From Streptomyces sp. V2I9 (lineage in GTDB: Bacteria > Actinomycetota > Actinomycetes > Streptomycetales > Streptomycetaceae), in NCBI RefSeq assembly GCF_030817475.1, contig NZ_JAUSZJ010000002.1:6648626-6712625 (forward strand): a DNA stretch of 64,000 bases. The letters run 5' to 3'. Positions 1-10,045 of this stretch are shown here, in pieces (within the stretch, counting starts at the first letter, position 1; every line of letters starts with the position of its first letter). The position numbers and the translations under genes are program-made. The notes under the pieces were generated by a model. That model made no database searches. It was not told the origin of the DNA and saw only the letters and a program-made list of their open reading frames with translations.

Positions 1-3000
1 GAACGCCATGCCTCCATGTTGGCGCGATCGGCCTGCGCTGGCGCGAGGACCTGGACCGCGCGGGGGGAAGCGGTCGGCGTGACGTCTGCGACGCCGGCCC
101 CCTGAGGGGTGAGCAGGTGGACCGACACGTGCTCGCGCAGGGTGCCGACCTGGCCCTGCCACGCCGCCGGATTCTCCGGGTCCTCCTCCGTCGTCGGCGG
201 AGTGGTGACGAGGGGGGTGCCGTCGCGGTCCACCAGGGTCACCTGCAGCTTGTACTCGGTGACGAGTTCGGCGTGCGACAGCGTGGTGGACATGGTGGGC
301 GTGTTCGCCTTGCCGCTGCTCCGGGACCGGACGCTCTGGTCCTGGCCGGAGGCGGTGCCCTGGATGGTGGGGCCGACGCCGAGGAACCCCGCGTCCTTGC
401 CCATGGAGGGGGCCCCGGAGAAGGCGAGGGACGCCTCCGTGCCGCTGTCGTGGGACTCGGCGGTCTCGGTGTCGCTCCCGTCGAGCCGGATGTCCTCCAC
501 CTCCTGGCCGTGGCGCAACCGCTCCACCCTGGTCGTGACGGGGATGAGCTGGAACCGCACCTGTCCGGGGCTGCCGCCGGTCGGCAGGTCGCCGGGGCGC
601 GACCAGACGCGGTGCCGGACGGGCAGGGTGACGCCTTCGGAGGTCAGGGGGTGGAGCTGCGCGCGCAGGAAGTCCGGGGAGAGCATCTGGAGCACCTGGT
701 CGCGGTCGTGCGACGGCACCCCCAGCTCCTCCAGCCGCGGGAGCAGGTCCTGGGCGTGCCGACTCGCGTCCAGCACGCCGCTGGCGTGGGTGGGGAAGCG
801 CTGGTACAGGTACGCGGGCACGCGGTAGCCGCCCGCCAGGTGCTTGGGGATCTGTTCGCCGAGGCCGTCGGGCGCGAGGCCCATCTCGATGGCGTCCTCC
901 ATCGGCACGTGGAACACCACCGCATCCGAGACCGAGTAGGTCTCGGCGGCCGCCGGGCGGGGCTTCGGCAGGGCGGACCGCAGCCACGGCGGGACCCGAC
1001 CCGCCCACGACTGCACGGTGGTGGCCGAGCGGGTCCCGATCAGGCCGAGCGCCGCGCTCCACCGGTCCCGTACGGCGACGGTCTCCCGCAGGTCGCCCAT
1101 CACCGGGTACATCCGGCCGTTGTGCTTGAGCACGACGTTGCGACCCTGGCTGATGCTCCGGGACTGGGACGAGCCGGAGCCCCGGGCGTACTGGCCCGCC
1201 GCCGCGTAGGTGCCGCGGAAGGGGTGGGCCGTGTCCGGTTGGATCACGAGCGAACCCTGCAACCCCACCGTCGTCCGGAAGGTCGAGGCACTGCCGCCGG
1301 TGATCTTGCGTTCGGCGCCCGTCATCACCTCCATGTTGCCCGGTCTCGGCTCGCCGATCACCCGCAGGTTCCGCAGCCGGGCCCGCAGGGTCGTCTTCAC
1401 ATGGTGCGTCTGGTACGGGCCCGCGCCGATCAGGCCGGTGGTCCGGATGCCGAACGGGCCGAGCGCCTGGCCGATCTGGCCCGCCACCGACAGGTTCTCC
1501 GATGCCCGGCTCAGCGTGTCGTGCAACGGCGCGCCGGGCATCGTGACGTGCCACGACTGCCCGCTCGCCCGAGCGGCCACCTCCTGCGCCTCCGTCTGCC
1601 GACGAGGCGCCCCTTCGACGCTGAGTACGGAGTAGGCGCGGCCGAGCAGTTCGCGCGCCGCCGCCGCATCGGTGTCCGCCGGGTCCGCGGTCGGCCGGGG
1701 GGCTGTGCCGTCGATCAAGGCGTCCGCCGACTCTTCGGTCGGGACTTCGGCGATGGTCGGGAGCGGGCCCCGCGGGACCGCGGCGTAGCGGTGGGAGCTG
1801 TGCGCCGCCGGTACGGCCAGCTCCACCCGGCCGACCACCGCCGCGTCCCCGGCGAGCAAGGGGGGTGGGGTGACCCGGCTGACGAAGACGCCCGCGCCGA
1901 GCACGCCCAGGGAGGCCAGCCGCGCCCAGCCGCGCGGCCTGCGGTGGCCCTCGAACGAGGCGTTCAACCTCACCCGGTAGCTGAACAGGTGGGCGGCGGT
2001 CTGCATCGTCAGGTGCTCGTTCGTCACCGCGACCGTGTTCCGCGTCGCCCGCTGCCGACCCCAGGCGAGACGGATGCCGGCCGTCAACAACCCCGTCCGC
2101 TGCGGGAAACCGGTCTGCGAGGACTTGGCCTTGTCCCGAGGCGACACGCCGACCTCCAGCCCCAGGGACTTGCTGAGCGAACTCGACTGCGCCTGTCCCG
2201 ACTGCTGGGTCGCTATGACCGAGTTGCGCAGCGAGCGCTCGCTGAGGGACGTCACGTACTGCCGCTCGTCCAGATCGGCGGTGAGCTTCAGCGTGTGGTG
2301 GCCGTTGCGCCCCCACCCGTGCTCGGTGAGGCTCACCGTGACGCCGGTGGTCGTCAGGGCCTCCAGGCTCTGGGCCAGCGTGGGCCGGTTCAGTGCTTCC
2401 TGTATCTGGCGTTCGTTGTGCAGCATCGTCTGGATCTGCCGGTCGGTGTGGAGCAGCCGGGCCAGCCTGGGGTGCCTCTTCACCCCGGCCGTGGGGAGCA
2501 GTCCGGGGTAGGAGCGGCTCAGCTGCGCCACGACCGCTTCGGCGAACTCCTTCGCCGGGTCCGTCTCGGCCGGGGTCGCCGTCTGGGCCGGGTCGGCGGG
2601 GGGCCCGCTGCCGTCGATCGGGGGGAGCTCGGCGGTGTGGAAGCGCTCGACCCTGGTGTGGCCCAGGTGCTTGGGCTCGTCCTCGGTGAGGTAGGGGGGC
2701 GCCACCGGCTCCGGTCCCGGCGTTGCCGCGCTCTGGGCGGGCGTACGGGCGTCCCAGTCGGCGAGCCGTCGCGCCTCGATCGTGGGCAGCCAGTCCAGTG
2801 TTACGACGTTGATGGTTCGCTTCTCGGTTTGACCCGGCTTGCGCACGTCCAGGGTCTTCTCCACCCGGTACAGCGCCACCGGCGTTCCCTTGGTCCGGCC
2901 GGTGACCTTGCGCGCCGCGGAGCTGCCGAGGTAGAGGGTGCGACCCGCACTCACGTCCAGGCGCCCCACCGGTCCGCCCTGCACCCGCAGGTTCGTCGCC

Positions 3001-6000
3001 GGGCCGACGCGCAGGGTGTGGGCGGGACCGGCGCTGACCTGTCCACCGAGCTGGGCCTCGCGGACGTGCGACCGCTCGTTCTGGTACGTGGTCTGCGTGA
3101 GGTCGCGGAGCTCGACCTGGGTGGCCTCGGTGACCAGAGTGGCTCTTTTCGGGACGACGCGCTCCACGATCAGGTGCCCCAGCGGTTTCTGCGATCTGCC
3201 GCGCGTCAGCTCCGGCCCCACGACCTGGCCGGTCAGTCGGGGGAGCAGTCCCAGCAGGCGCGCGGGGCGCAGGAACGACATCAGGGTGCGGTGGGCCGTA
3301 CTCCCCGGCCGCACACCGGACATGGGGAGCACGAGGGATTCCGGGGCGTCCTGGAAGTAGACGGCCTCGGTGTCCGAGACGCGGGGGAGGTCCCCCTCGC
3401 GGAAGTCGATCCTCTCGGGCGCGCGATCAGGGCCGTCGTACGGTTCGGTCAGCGTGTCCTGGAGCCGCCAGGTGAGCCCGGCGCGCACCTGGAAGCCGCT
3501 GTCGGGCCGCAGCGGCAGCGTCGCGCGCCGCCAGGACTGCTCCGGGGCGGACGCCGGGGTCAGCTTGTCGATCCTCACCTGGTAGTACACGTCGTCCAGG
3601 TGGAGGTGGGAGCCCTGCCAGTCCCGCATCTCGGTCTGGTTGAACATCTGCGTGCCCGTGCTGTAGTCCGTGCGGCGCGTGAGGCCGAACGAAGCGCCCG
3701 CCTTCACCATCCACGGCATCGGCGCCCCCAGGGTGGTGGCGGCGGCGACCTTGCGCGCCGTTCCCACTGAGCGGGGCACGCCCGTCGACGCCTGGCCGCG
3801 GTGGACCGTGTCGAGCCGGACGGAGGCCCCCTTCGGGTCCGCGAACCGTTCCCAGCGGTGGTACGGCAGGGCCTCGACCGTGACTTCGTAGCCCACGGGG
3901 GTGCGCCCCACCGGACTCCACTCCTTGCTCCCGCGCACCACGAACGTGGCCCCGCGCGGCGCGGTGAACGCCGAGGGCTCGTCGTTCAACAGGCGGCGCA
4001 GCTCGGCCTCGTCGAAGTGCGCCCGCACCTCTGCCGGCAGTCGGGCGAGGATCTGGTCGGCCGCCTCGTCGGTCCCGCGCAACGTCATACGGCCGGCGCC
4101 GGACATCAAGCCGCCGGCCCTGACCCCTCCAGGGCGGACCAGCTCCTCGGGGAGCCGGCTGCCGTCCTCGAAGACCACCGGCCCGCTCCCGCGCGCGGGC
4201 GGCTCGGCGCCGGACGCGACCAACTGGGGCGGGCGGTGCCGGTCGAGCTGCGTCTCGATCGGAACACCCGTGGCCTCCTCGGTACGGGCGGCGCGCAGGG
4301 CGGCCAACTCCCTGTCCTGCGAGGTGTTCTTCGTGCGCCGGAACGCGCTGCGCAGGAGGTCCAGGGGCGACCGCCGGCCCGCGAGGACGTCCTGGCCGTG
4401 CGCCGGCTCGGCGCCCCGCGAGGCGGAGCCGGCCGCGGCGAGCGCCGTGTAGTGGCCGCTCTCGTCGTAGGCGACGTACAGGATGCCGCCCCGCCCGCCG
4501 GGGTTGAGGTCGGTGACGGAGTCGCCGTGCACGATGCGCAGGTCGATGTCCATGGAGTGGGCCAGCGCCTGGGGCAGCAGGTGGCCGAACGGGGACGACG
4601 CCAGGTCGGAGCGGCCCGCCGCCTCGGACAGGAGGCCGCCGCTGCCGAGGAGACGCGCGTCCTGCGGCGTGGGCGCCACCTCCAGCAGGGAGCCGTAGCC
4701 GCTGTCCCGCAGCAACTGGCTCCACACGGCCGCGTCGCCCGCCAGGACGGCCTCCGCGATCATGTCCCAGGCCGTGTCCGCCCATGGGTCCGCGACGTCC
4801 GACGCGCCCCTGAAGTGTTCGTGCACGTGGTCCAGGACCATCTGGACGGGGTCGGGCACGTACTGGGTCAGGGCATCGGCCAGTTCGGAGCCGGTCAGCC
4901 GTGTCCGGACCAGGTCCCGCAGATCAGCGGTCCCCAGCCCGGCCCAGTGCGGCAGGACGCCCTGTTCGCGGGCCCCCGTCAGCACCGCGTCGAAGAAGGA
5001 GTCCCCGTCGCCGGGGACCGGGACGCGGCGGAAGTCCCGGCCGTCCGCGTGCACCCGACTCGCCTCGGGCGCGGGCGAGCCGCCCGTATCCGGTCGCCCG
5101 CCGGTCCGGTCGGCGGACGTCTCGTCCGCCGACGACCGCACAGCGGTCGGTGCGGGCACGGCCCCACCGACCAGGTCCGGCCTGCGGCGCAGCAGCGTGG
5201 CGGTGTCCTCCGGGCTCAGCTCCAACTCGGAGAACGGCAGCGGGGCGCTCGACAACTGCCATGTCACGCGCGCCGAGGGGGAGTAGGCGAGCCCGTGGAC
5301 GTCCTCGGGCGAGATCGGGGCGGTCGGCGGCACCTCGGGGGGAGGCGGCGGCACCAGCGAGTCGAACGACATGTCCGGACGGGCGTCTTCCCGCAGCCCG
5401 TCCGCCGCTCGCAGGAAGTCGGTGTACTGGTCCTGGGTGGGCGGCGTGTTCTCGTCGAGCCCGTTGAGGTCCGCGACCATGCGGCGCAGCAGCGCGGGGG
5501 TCATCCGCGCGTCGGCGTACCGCGGCTCGGGGGAGAGCCATCGCAGACCGTCCGCGAAGGCCAGACCGCTGATCAACCGCTCGCTGTCTTCCCGCTGTTC
5601 GGCGTCCGTGCCCAACGCCCCCCGCAGGGTGCGGACGGCCTGGAGCGTCCGGGCCAGGGCGAACGCGTCGACGGGCCCAGGGCCTTGGTGCAGACCGGCC
5701 GACCGTGCCAGGTCCTCGAGCCGCTGCCCCGAGGGCTCCGGCGTGAACATCCGCCACTCGCCCGGCCCGTCGGGCCCCTCGGCGAGCGTGGCCCGCAGGG
5801 TGCCGTCGGACTCCTTGGCGGTGCCCGCCTCCGTGGTGGGGGCGTACACGGGGCGGCCGGTCCGGTTCGCCACGTGCTGGGCGACCGGCAACCCCGCCAC
5901 CTCGGGCTGCCTGCCGGTCTCGCAGGAGTACAGCACCAGCGGGCGGTCCCGGTCGGCGTCCTTGCCCCAGGCCCGCAGCACCTCGCCCAGTTGGACGCCG

Positions 6001-9000
6001 CTGACCACCACGGAGGGCCGGTCGGCGTCGTCCGTGCCGAGCGTGACGGTACGCGGGGTGCCGTGGGCGACGAAGTAGTCCGCACCCTCGGATGTGCCGG
6101 CGCCGGGCAGCTCCTTGAGAGGACCGGTGAAGTAGGTGGCGGTCGTGGCCGGTCGGGGGGACCCGTCCTCGGCGTTCCCGGCCGGTCGCGTGACGGTGCG
6201 TGTGGGGCGGTAGGAGGCCAGCTCCGCCAGGCGCTGACGGCCTTCCGATTGAGGGGAGTTGTCCTCTTCCGTACTCTGCGACACCGTCAGTGTGCGTACG
6301 GTGCGCCCCTGTTGGGGGCGCGTGGCGTCATCGGGGACCAGGCGGCGCACGTGGTCGATCGGGAGGGCGTGCCCGTCCAGGGCCCTGATGACCGGCGCGG
6401 TGGCGGTGGCCTTGGAATCGCGCGAGCGGGAGGGGCGGGCCACGAACCGGGCGAACGACGGGGTCCTCCACTTACGGGGGGCGGGCCGGGGGGACGGCGC
6501 CGCCGCCACGGCCGGGGCAGCGGTGCCGAGCGACGCGGGGGCGGCCGGGCCGTCGGCCCGCGCGGTGCCCGACTCCAGGTACACCTCGGAGGCGACATCC
6601 TCGGTGCCGGTGCCGGTGCCGGTGCCGGTGGTGGTGGTGCGGGGGGCGGTTGCGGGCGGCTCGGTCCGCTCCTCCGCTCGGGACTCCGTCCGCGCCGGCT
6701 CGGCGGGCGCGGAGCCGTCCTCGGTCGTGCTGCTCGTAGTGGCGACGGGTCGGGGCGCTTCGTCCACCTCGCCCGTGCCGGGACGCTGCGCCGGAGGGGG
6801 GACGAGGCCCAGGTCGGCGGCGGCTTCCGACGTCAGGGCGTCGGTGAGCGGCAGCAGCACGTCGGCGTCGGGGAAGGCGTGCGCGGCGGCGTCGGACGCC
6901 GCCGGAGGGGCGGCCGAGACCGTACGGATCTGGGTGGGCGCGCCGGACCTCTCGCGGGAGAGCACGGCGGCCTCGCGGTGCGCCGGGCGGCCCGAACCCG
7001 GTGCGTCGGAGCCCTGAGGGGCGACCGGAGGGCCGAGGACGACGGCGCGGTCCCCGCCGGACAGGTCGAGCAACCGCGAGGCCGCTTCCGGGTCCCCGTA
7101 CGGCAGCGGCCCGTCCGACACCACGACGGTGAGGGGAGCCTGCTGCCCGTCCACCGTCGAAGGAGGCGTCTGCCGCGCCGGGTCGCGCGCCGCGTCGCTC
7201 TGCGCCGCGGGATCCTGGGCCTCCTGGCCGTCGCGGGTCTCCGTCGACGGGAGCGGGGCCGAGTCGGTCGGATCCGTGTCGGTGGCCGCAGCGGGCGTAC
7301 CGTCGCCGCTCTGCGCGCCGGAAGCCGAACGGCCTGTTGCGGCAGGGCTGTTGGCGGACGGCGAACCAGGGGGTGCACCCGGTGCCCCGGTCGATCCGGG
7401 TGCGCCGGACACGGTGGTGATCGGCATGGCGGGCTGTGACAGGGGCGCGGGGGAGCCGGTCGCGGCCTCCCGCGCGGTCGCGGGATCACTGCCGGGCGCG
7501 GGGGCAGGGCCACCGGGCGTGTCACTGTCCGTACGGCCCTCGGCCGGGGTGTTCGTACGGGCGTCGGGCGCCGTCTCGGAGCCGTGCTCCGCGATCGTGT
7601 CCGTGCCGGTCGGAGACGTCTCGACGGCGGCGTCCTGCGCGGTGGTGTCGGTCCCGTCCGTCGCCGTGCGAGTGTCGGAAGCCTGCCGACTGTCCGCAGC
7701 GGGCGCTGGGGACGTGGTACTGGAGGGGGTGGTGACGGGAGCCGTCGGGGGAGCGGGGACGCTGGTCGCCTGGCCCGCGCTGCCGACCGAGGCGGGCGGG
7801 GTGGCCGTCCCCGTGGTGCTCCCGGGGGCGGTGTCGGTCGAGCCTCGGGCGTCGGTCGCGTCGGTCGCGTCGGTCCCGTCCGTCGTGCGGCCCGTGTCGC
7901 TCGTCCCGGCCCCGCTGCCCGCGCCGGTCGTGCCCGTGGCGCCGCCCGTACTGCCGGTCGCCACGCCGGTGCCGATGGTGTTGCCGGTCTCCGTGCCCGT
8001 ACCGACGGTGCTGACGGTGTCGCCGGTCGCCGTGCCCGCGCCCGTGCCGACGGTGCCGATGGTGTCGCCGGTCGCCGTACCCGTGCCGGGGCGCTCGTGT
8101 CCGGTGACGTCCGGGCCCAGGCCCTCCAGGCCGCGGCGTACGGCGGCGGTGTCCTGGAGCGCCTCGGGGCTCTGGCCGCCGGAGACGACCCGCACCTCGG
8201 GGACGTTCGCCAGGCTCTGGTGCAGCGCGGCGCGCGCGTTGACCTCGGCGGCGGTCGGCGGTTCCTGGCCGCGCAGCTCACCGATGGCGCTGAGCGCGGC
8301 GGCGCGCTCGGCGGCGGAACCGGTCTGCGCCTGCTGCCACAGCGCGGCCTCCGCGAGCGACGAAGTCGGGCCGGTGGACGACGGGAAGAAGGGGGAGGAC
8401 GACGGCACGCCTCCGAGCGGGGCGGTCGAGCCGGCGTCGATGTCCGTTGCCGAGGCGTCCTGCCCGGCGGCCCCGTCCGTCGTCGTGCTGTCCGCTCGGC
8501 CCTCGCCACGCGCTGATCCGCCCGCGCCGCCGACCGTCGTGACGGGCCCGCCTCCAGGAGGCGGGGAGGTCTGCGCACTGGCCTTGTTCGCCGCGTCCCG
8601 CAGCGCCGTGCCGAGGTTGACGCCGCCGCTCTGGAGCGCCCCGCCCACGCGGTTGCTCACACCCGCGCCCACGAAGGTGGACCAACTGGTCTCCCACTTG
8701 CCGTACAGGATGCCGCCCGCGACGACTTCCGCCAACGCCTCACCGCTGCCGGACGCGACGAAGTCCGCGGTCTCCTTGACGACGTGGTGGCCCACCATCG
8801 CGCCGCCGACCGGCCCGGTTCCGGGGGAGTTCAGGCCGCCCTTCGAGAAGTTCGGCCCGTTCTTGAAGTCGACGTCGGGGGAGTCCTTGAGGAACTTGGC
8901 GTCGTAGCCCTTGACGAGCCCCTTCGACCAGCTGTGGAACACACTGGTGAACCCACCGGCGAACGCCCCGAACGCGCCGTCCTTGGCGATCTGCTTCCAG

Positions 9001-9596
9001 TCGAAGCCGTCGGGCCGCCGCCCCTCCGGGGCGCCCACGATCATGCCGAGCCGTACGGCGAACGAGGTGAACGCCTCCGACAGCGCCTCGCTCACCGCGG
9101 GCAGCAGGTGGGTGCGCTGCAGCAGGTGGCTCATCGTGGCGAGGATGGCGAACCTGCTGCGAGCCTTGGCGAGAGCGATGCGGCTGAGCGACGCGCCGCC
9201 GGTGAAGTAGGCCAGCGCCATGTAGAACGCGACCTCGATCAGGAGCCGGATGACCTCGGCGATCACCTGCCACTTGGCCTCCATGATGTCCATGGACAGC
9301 TTGACCCGGCTGGCCGCGATCTTGTCCAACTGGTCGCCGAACTCACGCAGATGGTTCTTGCCGGCGTCGTCGATGAGCAGGCTCATCGCCTTGACGTAGG
9401 AGTCCGCCACGTCCCCGGGCATGGACTCCGCGATATCCCGCACCGACGTCTCGATGAGCTGGGACAGTTCGCGCGTCCGCTTGCTCAACTGCCCGAACGG
9501 CCGCTGACTCTCGTACGCCAGGTCCTCGTCGGCCTGGAGGAGCTTTTCCCCGGTCAGGATGAACAGCATCGCGTTCACCGCGGGTGATGCCTGCAT
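1..9596 (-). CDS. Giant T7SS-linked 'lonely Cys' protein with OTU-like domain (partial, C-terminus off the left edge)
   Basis: The minus frame from ATG 9596 stays open to base 1, giving more than 3198 residues; I spot-checked the frame at six places. Residues 1 to about 215 are helical and resemble the WXG100-like N-terminal domain of CpnT-type ESX toxins. A Thr/Gly/Pro/Ala-rich linker fills roughly 330-1150. Around 1165-1250 is a 'lonely Cys' type domain with FVAHG (His1178) and YSCETG (Cys1225), spaced like the His/Cys pair of caspase/CHAT-type folds. Residues about 1515-1720 look OTU-like: PGDGDSFF near the start, with Ser1533 where OTU peptidases have Cys, and GHYTAL (His1715) near the end. 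The remainder is a long, mostly beta-looking region I cannot assign. It is the last gene of the eccD-to-substrate series, so a secreted effector or polymorphic toxin is the best guess. Any toxin tip would lie outside the window. Confidence 0.85.
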   Translation of the reverse strand, partial: MQASPAVNAMLFILTGEKLLQADEDLAYESQRPFGQLSKRTRELSQLIETSVRDIAESMPGDVADSYVKAMSLLIDDAGKNHLREFGDQLDKIAASRVKLSMDIMEAKWQVIAEVIRLLIEVAFYMALAYFTGGASLSRIALAKARSRFAILATMSHLLQRTHLLPAVSEALSEAFTSFAVRLGMIVGAPEGRRPDGFDWKQIAKDGAFGAFAGGFTSVFHSWSKGLVKGYDAKFLKDSPDVDFKNGPNFSKGGLNSPGTGPVGGAMVGHHVVKETADFVASGSGEALAEVVAGGILYGKWETSWSTFVGAGVSNRVGGALQSGGVNLGTALRDAANKASAQTSPPPGGGPVTTVGGAGGSARGEGRADSTTTDGAAGQDASATDIDAGSTAPLGGVPSSSPFFPSSTGPTSSLAEAALWQQAQTGSAAERAAALSAIGELRGQEPPTAAEVNARAALHQSLANVPEVRVVSGGQSPEALQDTAAVRRGLEGLGPDVTGHERPGTGTATGDTIGTVGTGAGTATGDTVSTVGTGTETGNTIGTGVATGSTGGATGTTGAGSGAGTSDTGRTTDGTDATDATDARGSTDTAPGSTTGTATPPASVGSAGQATSVPAPPTAPVTTPSSTTSPAPAADSRQASDTRTATDGTDTTAQDAAVETSPTGTDTIAEHGSETAPDARTNTPAEGRTDSDTPGGPAPAPGSDPATAREAATGSPAPLSQPAMPITTVSGAPGSTGAPGAPPGSPSANSPAATGRSASGAQSGDGTPAAATDTDPTDSAPLPSTETRDGQEAQDPAAQSDAARDPARQTPPSTVDGQQAPLTVVVSDGPLPYGDPEAASRLLDLSGGDRAVVLGPPVAPQGSDAPGSGRPAHREAAVLSRERSGAPTQIRTVSAAPPAASDAAAHAFPDADVLLPLTDALTSEAAADLGLVPPPAQRPGTGEVDEAPRPVATTSSTTEDGSAPAEPARTESRAEERTEPPATAPRTTTTGTGTGTGTEDVASEVYLESGTARADGPAAPASLGTAAPAVAAAPSPRPAPRKWRTPSFARFVARPSRSRDSKATATAPVIRALDGHALPIDHVRRLVPDDATRPQQGRTVRTLTVSQSTEEDNSPQSEGRQRLAELASYRPTRTVTRPAGNAEDGSPRPATTATYFTGPLKELPGAGTSEGADYFVAHGTPRTVTLGTDDADRPSVVVSGVQLGEVLRAWGKDADRDRPLVLYSCETGRQPEVAGLPVAQHVANRTGRPVYAPTTEAGTAKESDGTLRATLAEGPDGPGEWRMFTPEPSGQRLEDLARSAGLHQGPGPVDAFALARTLQAVRTLRGALGTDAEQREDSERLISGLAFADGLRWLSPEPRYADARMTPALLRRMVADLNGLDENTPPTQDQYTDFLRAADGLREDARPDMSFDSLVPPPPPEVPPTAPISPEDVHGLAYSPSARVTWQLSSAPLPFSELELSPEDTATLLRRRPDLVGGAVPAPTAVRSSADETSADRTGGRPDTGGSPAPEASRVHADGRDFRRVPVPGDGDSFFDAVLTGAREQGVLPHWAGLGTADLRDLVRTRLTGSELADALTQYVPDPVQMVLDHVHEHFRGASDVADPWADTAWDMIAEAVLAGDAAVWSQLLRDSGYGSLLEVAPTPQDARLLGSGGLLSEAAGRSDLASSPFGHLLPQALAHSMDIDLRIVHGDSVTDLNPGGRGGILYVAYDESGHYTALAAAGSASRGAEPAHGQDVLAGRRSPLDLLRSAFRRTKNTSQDRELAALRAARTEEATGVPIETQLDRHRPPQLVASGAEPPARGSGPVVFEDGSRLPEELVRPGGVRAGGLMSGAGRMTLRGTDEAADQILARLPAEVRAHFDEAELRRLLNDEPSAFTAPRGATFVVRGSKEWSPVGRTPVGYEVTVEALPYHRWERFADPKGASVRLDTVHRGQASTGVPRSVGTARKVAAATTLGAPMPWMVKAGASFGLTRRTDYSTGTQMFNQTEMRDWQGSHLHLDDVYYQVRIDKLTPASAPEQSWRRATLPLRPDSGFQVRAGLTWRLQDTLTEPYDGPDRAPERIDFREGDLPRVSDTEAVYFQDAPESLVLPMSGVRPGSTAHRTLMSFLRPARLLGLLPRLTGQVVGPELTRGRSQKPLGHLIVERVVPKRATLVTEATQVELRDLTQTTYQNERSHVREAQLGGQVSAGPAHTLRVGPATNLRVQGGPVGRLDVSAGRTLYLGSSAARKVTGRTKGTPVALYRVEKTLDVRKPGQTEKRTINVVTLDWLPTIEARRLADWDARTPAQSAATPGPEPVAPPYLTEDEPKHLGHTRVERFHTAELPPIDGSGPPADPAQTATPAETDPAKEFAEAVVAQLSRSYPGLLPTAGVKRHPRLARLLHTDRQIQTMLHNERQIQEALNRPTLAQSLEALTTTGVTVSLTEHGWGRNGHHTLKLTADLDERQYVTSLSERSLRNSVIATQQSGQAQSSSLSKSLGLEVGVSPRDKAKSSQTGFPQRTGLLTAGIRLAWGRQRATRNTVAVTNEHLTMQTAAHLFSYRVRLNASFEGHRRPRGWARLASLGVLGAGVFVSRVTPPPLLAGDAAVVGRVELAVPAAHSSHRYAAVPRGPLPTIAEVPTEESADALIDGTAPRPTADPADTDAAAARELLGRAYSVLSVEGAPRRQTEAQEVAARASGQSWHVTMPGAPLHDTLSRASENLSVAGQIGQALGPFGIRTTGLIGAGPYQTHHVKTTLRARLRNLRVIGEPRPGNMEVMTGAERKITGGSASTFRTTVGLQGSLVIQPDTAHPFRGTYAAAGQYARGSGSSQSRSISQGRNVVLKHNGRMYPVMGDLRETVAVRDRWSAALGLIGTRSATTVQSWAGRVPPWLRSALPKPRPAAAETYSVSDAVVFHVPMEDAIEMGLAPDGLGEQIPKHLAGGYRVPAYLYQRFPTHASGVLDASRHAQDLLPRLEELGVPSHDRDQVLQMLSPDFLRAQLHPLTSEGVTLPVRHRVWSRPGDLPTGGSPGQVRFQLIPVTTRVERLRHGQEVEDIRLDGSDTETAESHDSGTEASLAFSGAPSMGKDAGFLGVGPTIQGTASGQDQSVRSRSSGKANTPTMSTTLSHAELVTEYKLQVTLVDRDGTPLVTTPPTTEEDPENPAAWQGQVGTLREHVSVHLLTPQGAGVADVTPTASPRAVQVLAPAQADRANMEAWR

Positions 9597-9686
9597 ACTC
9601 ACCGGGGGCAGCCCTTTCGCCGCGCGTACGCCGTCGCGACCCCGCAGCACGTGGACGCGTTGCGGGGCCGGACGGTCGAGGAGGGG

Positions 9687-10043
9687 TCAGCGCCGGCCAT
9701 GACCGCCGTTGGCGTCGGATATCCGGCTGTCCTGCTTGGCGATGTTCCCCAGGGTCTCGCCGCGCAGCGCGTGCATGGACTTGACGTTCTCGAGGGTGCC
9801 CCGGGAGATGCCGGCCACGGCCTTGCCGAGGGCCTCACAGGTCTCCCGTGTGGCCTCGCGGTCCTTCTTCTCCTGCGGGCGGACCTGCTTGGCGAAGTCG
9901 TCGTCGACCCCGGGCCAGGTGGACGTGCCGTTGCTCTCGATGAGGAAGTCGCTGGTCATCTTGCGGGCCAGCTCCGCGATGGCCTCCAACTGCCGTGTGC
10001 CGGCCTCGATGCGGTTGGGGTTCGCGTAGTACCTGTTCGACAT
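9687..10043 (-). CDS. Small T7SS-associated helical protein, 118 aa
   Basis: The start is ATG 10043 (MSNRYYANPN), two bases after the stop of the preceding YbaB-like gene, so the two are surely co-transcribed. The protein is mostly helical and hydrophilic, with a single Trp in TWPGVDDDFAKQV, a W-x-G-like turn between two helical arms as in WXG100 proteins. It sits immediately before the giant lonely-Cys gene. WXG100-like proteins and their larger substrates are often encoded side by side and exported as pairs, so it may be a partner or chaperone of that giant. This role is inferred from position and size only; no named family is recognised with confidence. Confidence 0.75.
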   Translation of the reverse strand: MSNRYYANPNRIEAGTRQLEAIAELARKMTSDFLIESNGTSTWPGVDDDFAKQVRPQEKKDREATRETCEALGKAVAGISRGTLENVKSMHALRGETLGNIAKQDSRISDANGGHGRR

Positions 10044-10045
10044 GG

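Noticed and set aside
117..7439. Two very long plus-strand open frames (117-3770 and 3801-7439) opposite the giant gene
   Set aside because: They are Arg/Gly/Val-rich antisense frames produced by high GC; third-position bias and recognisable domains lie in the minus frame from 9596.
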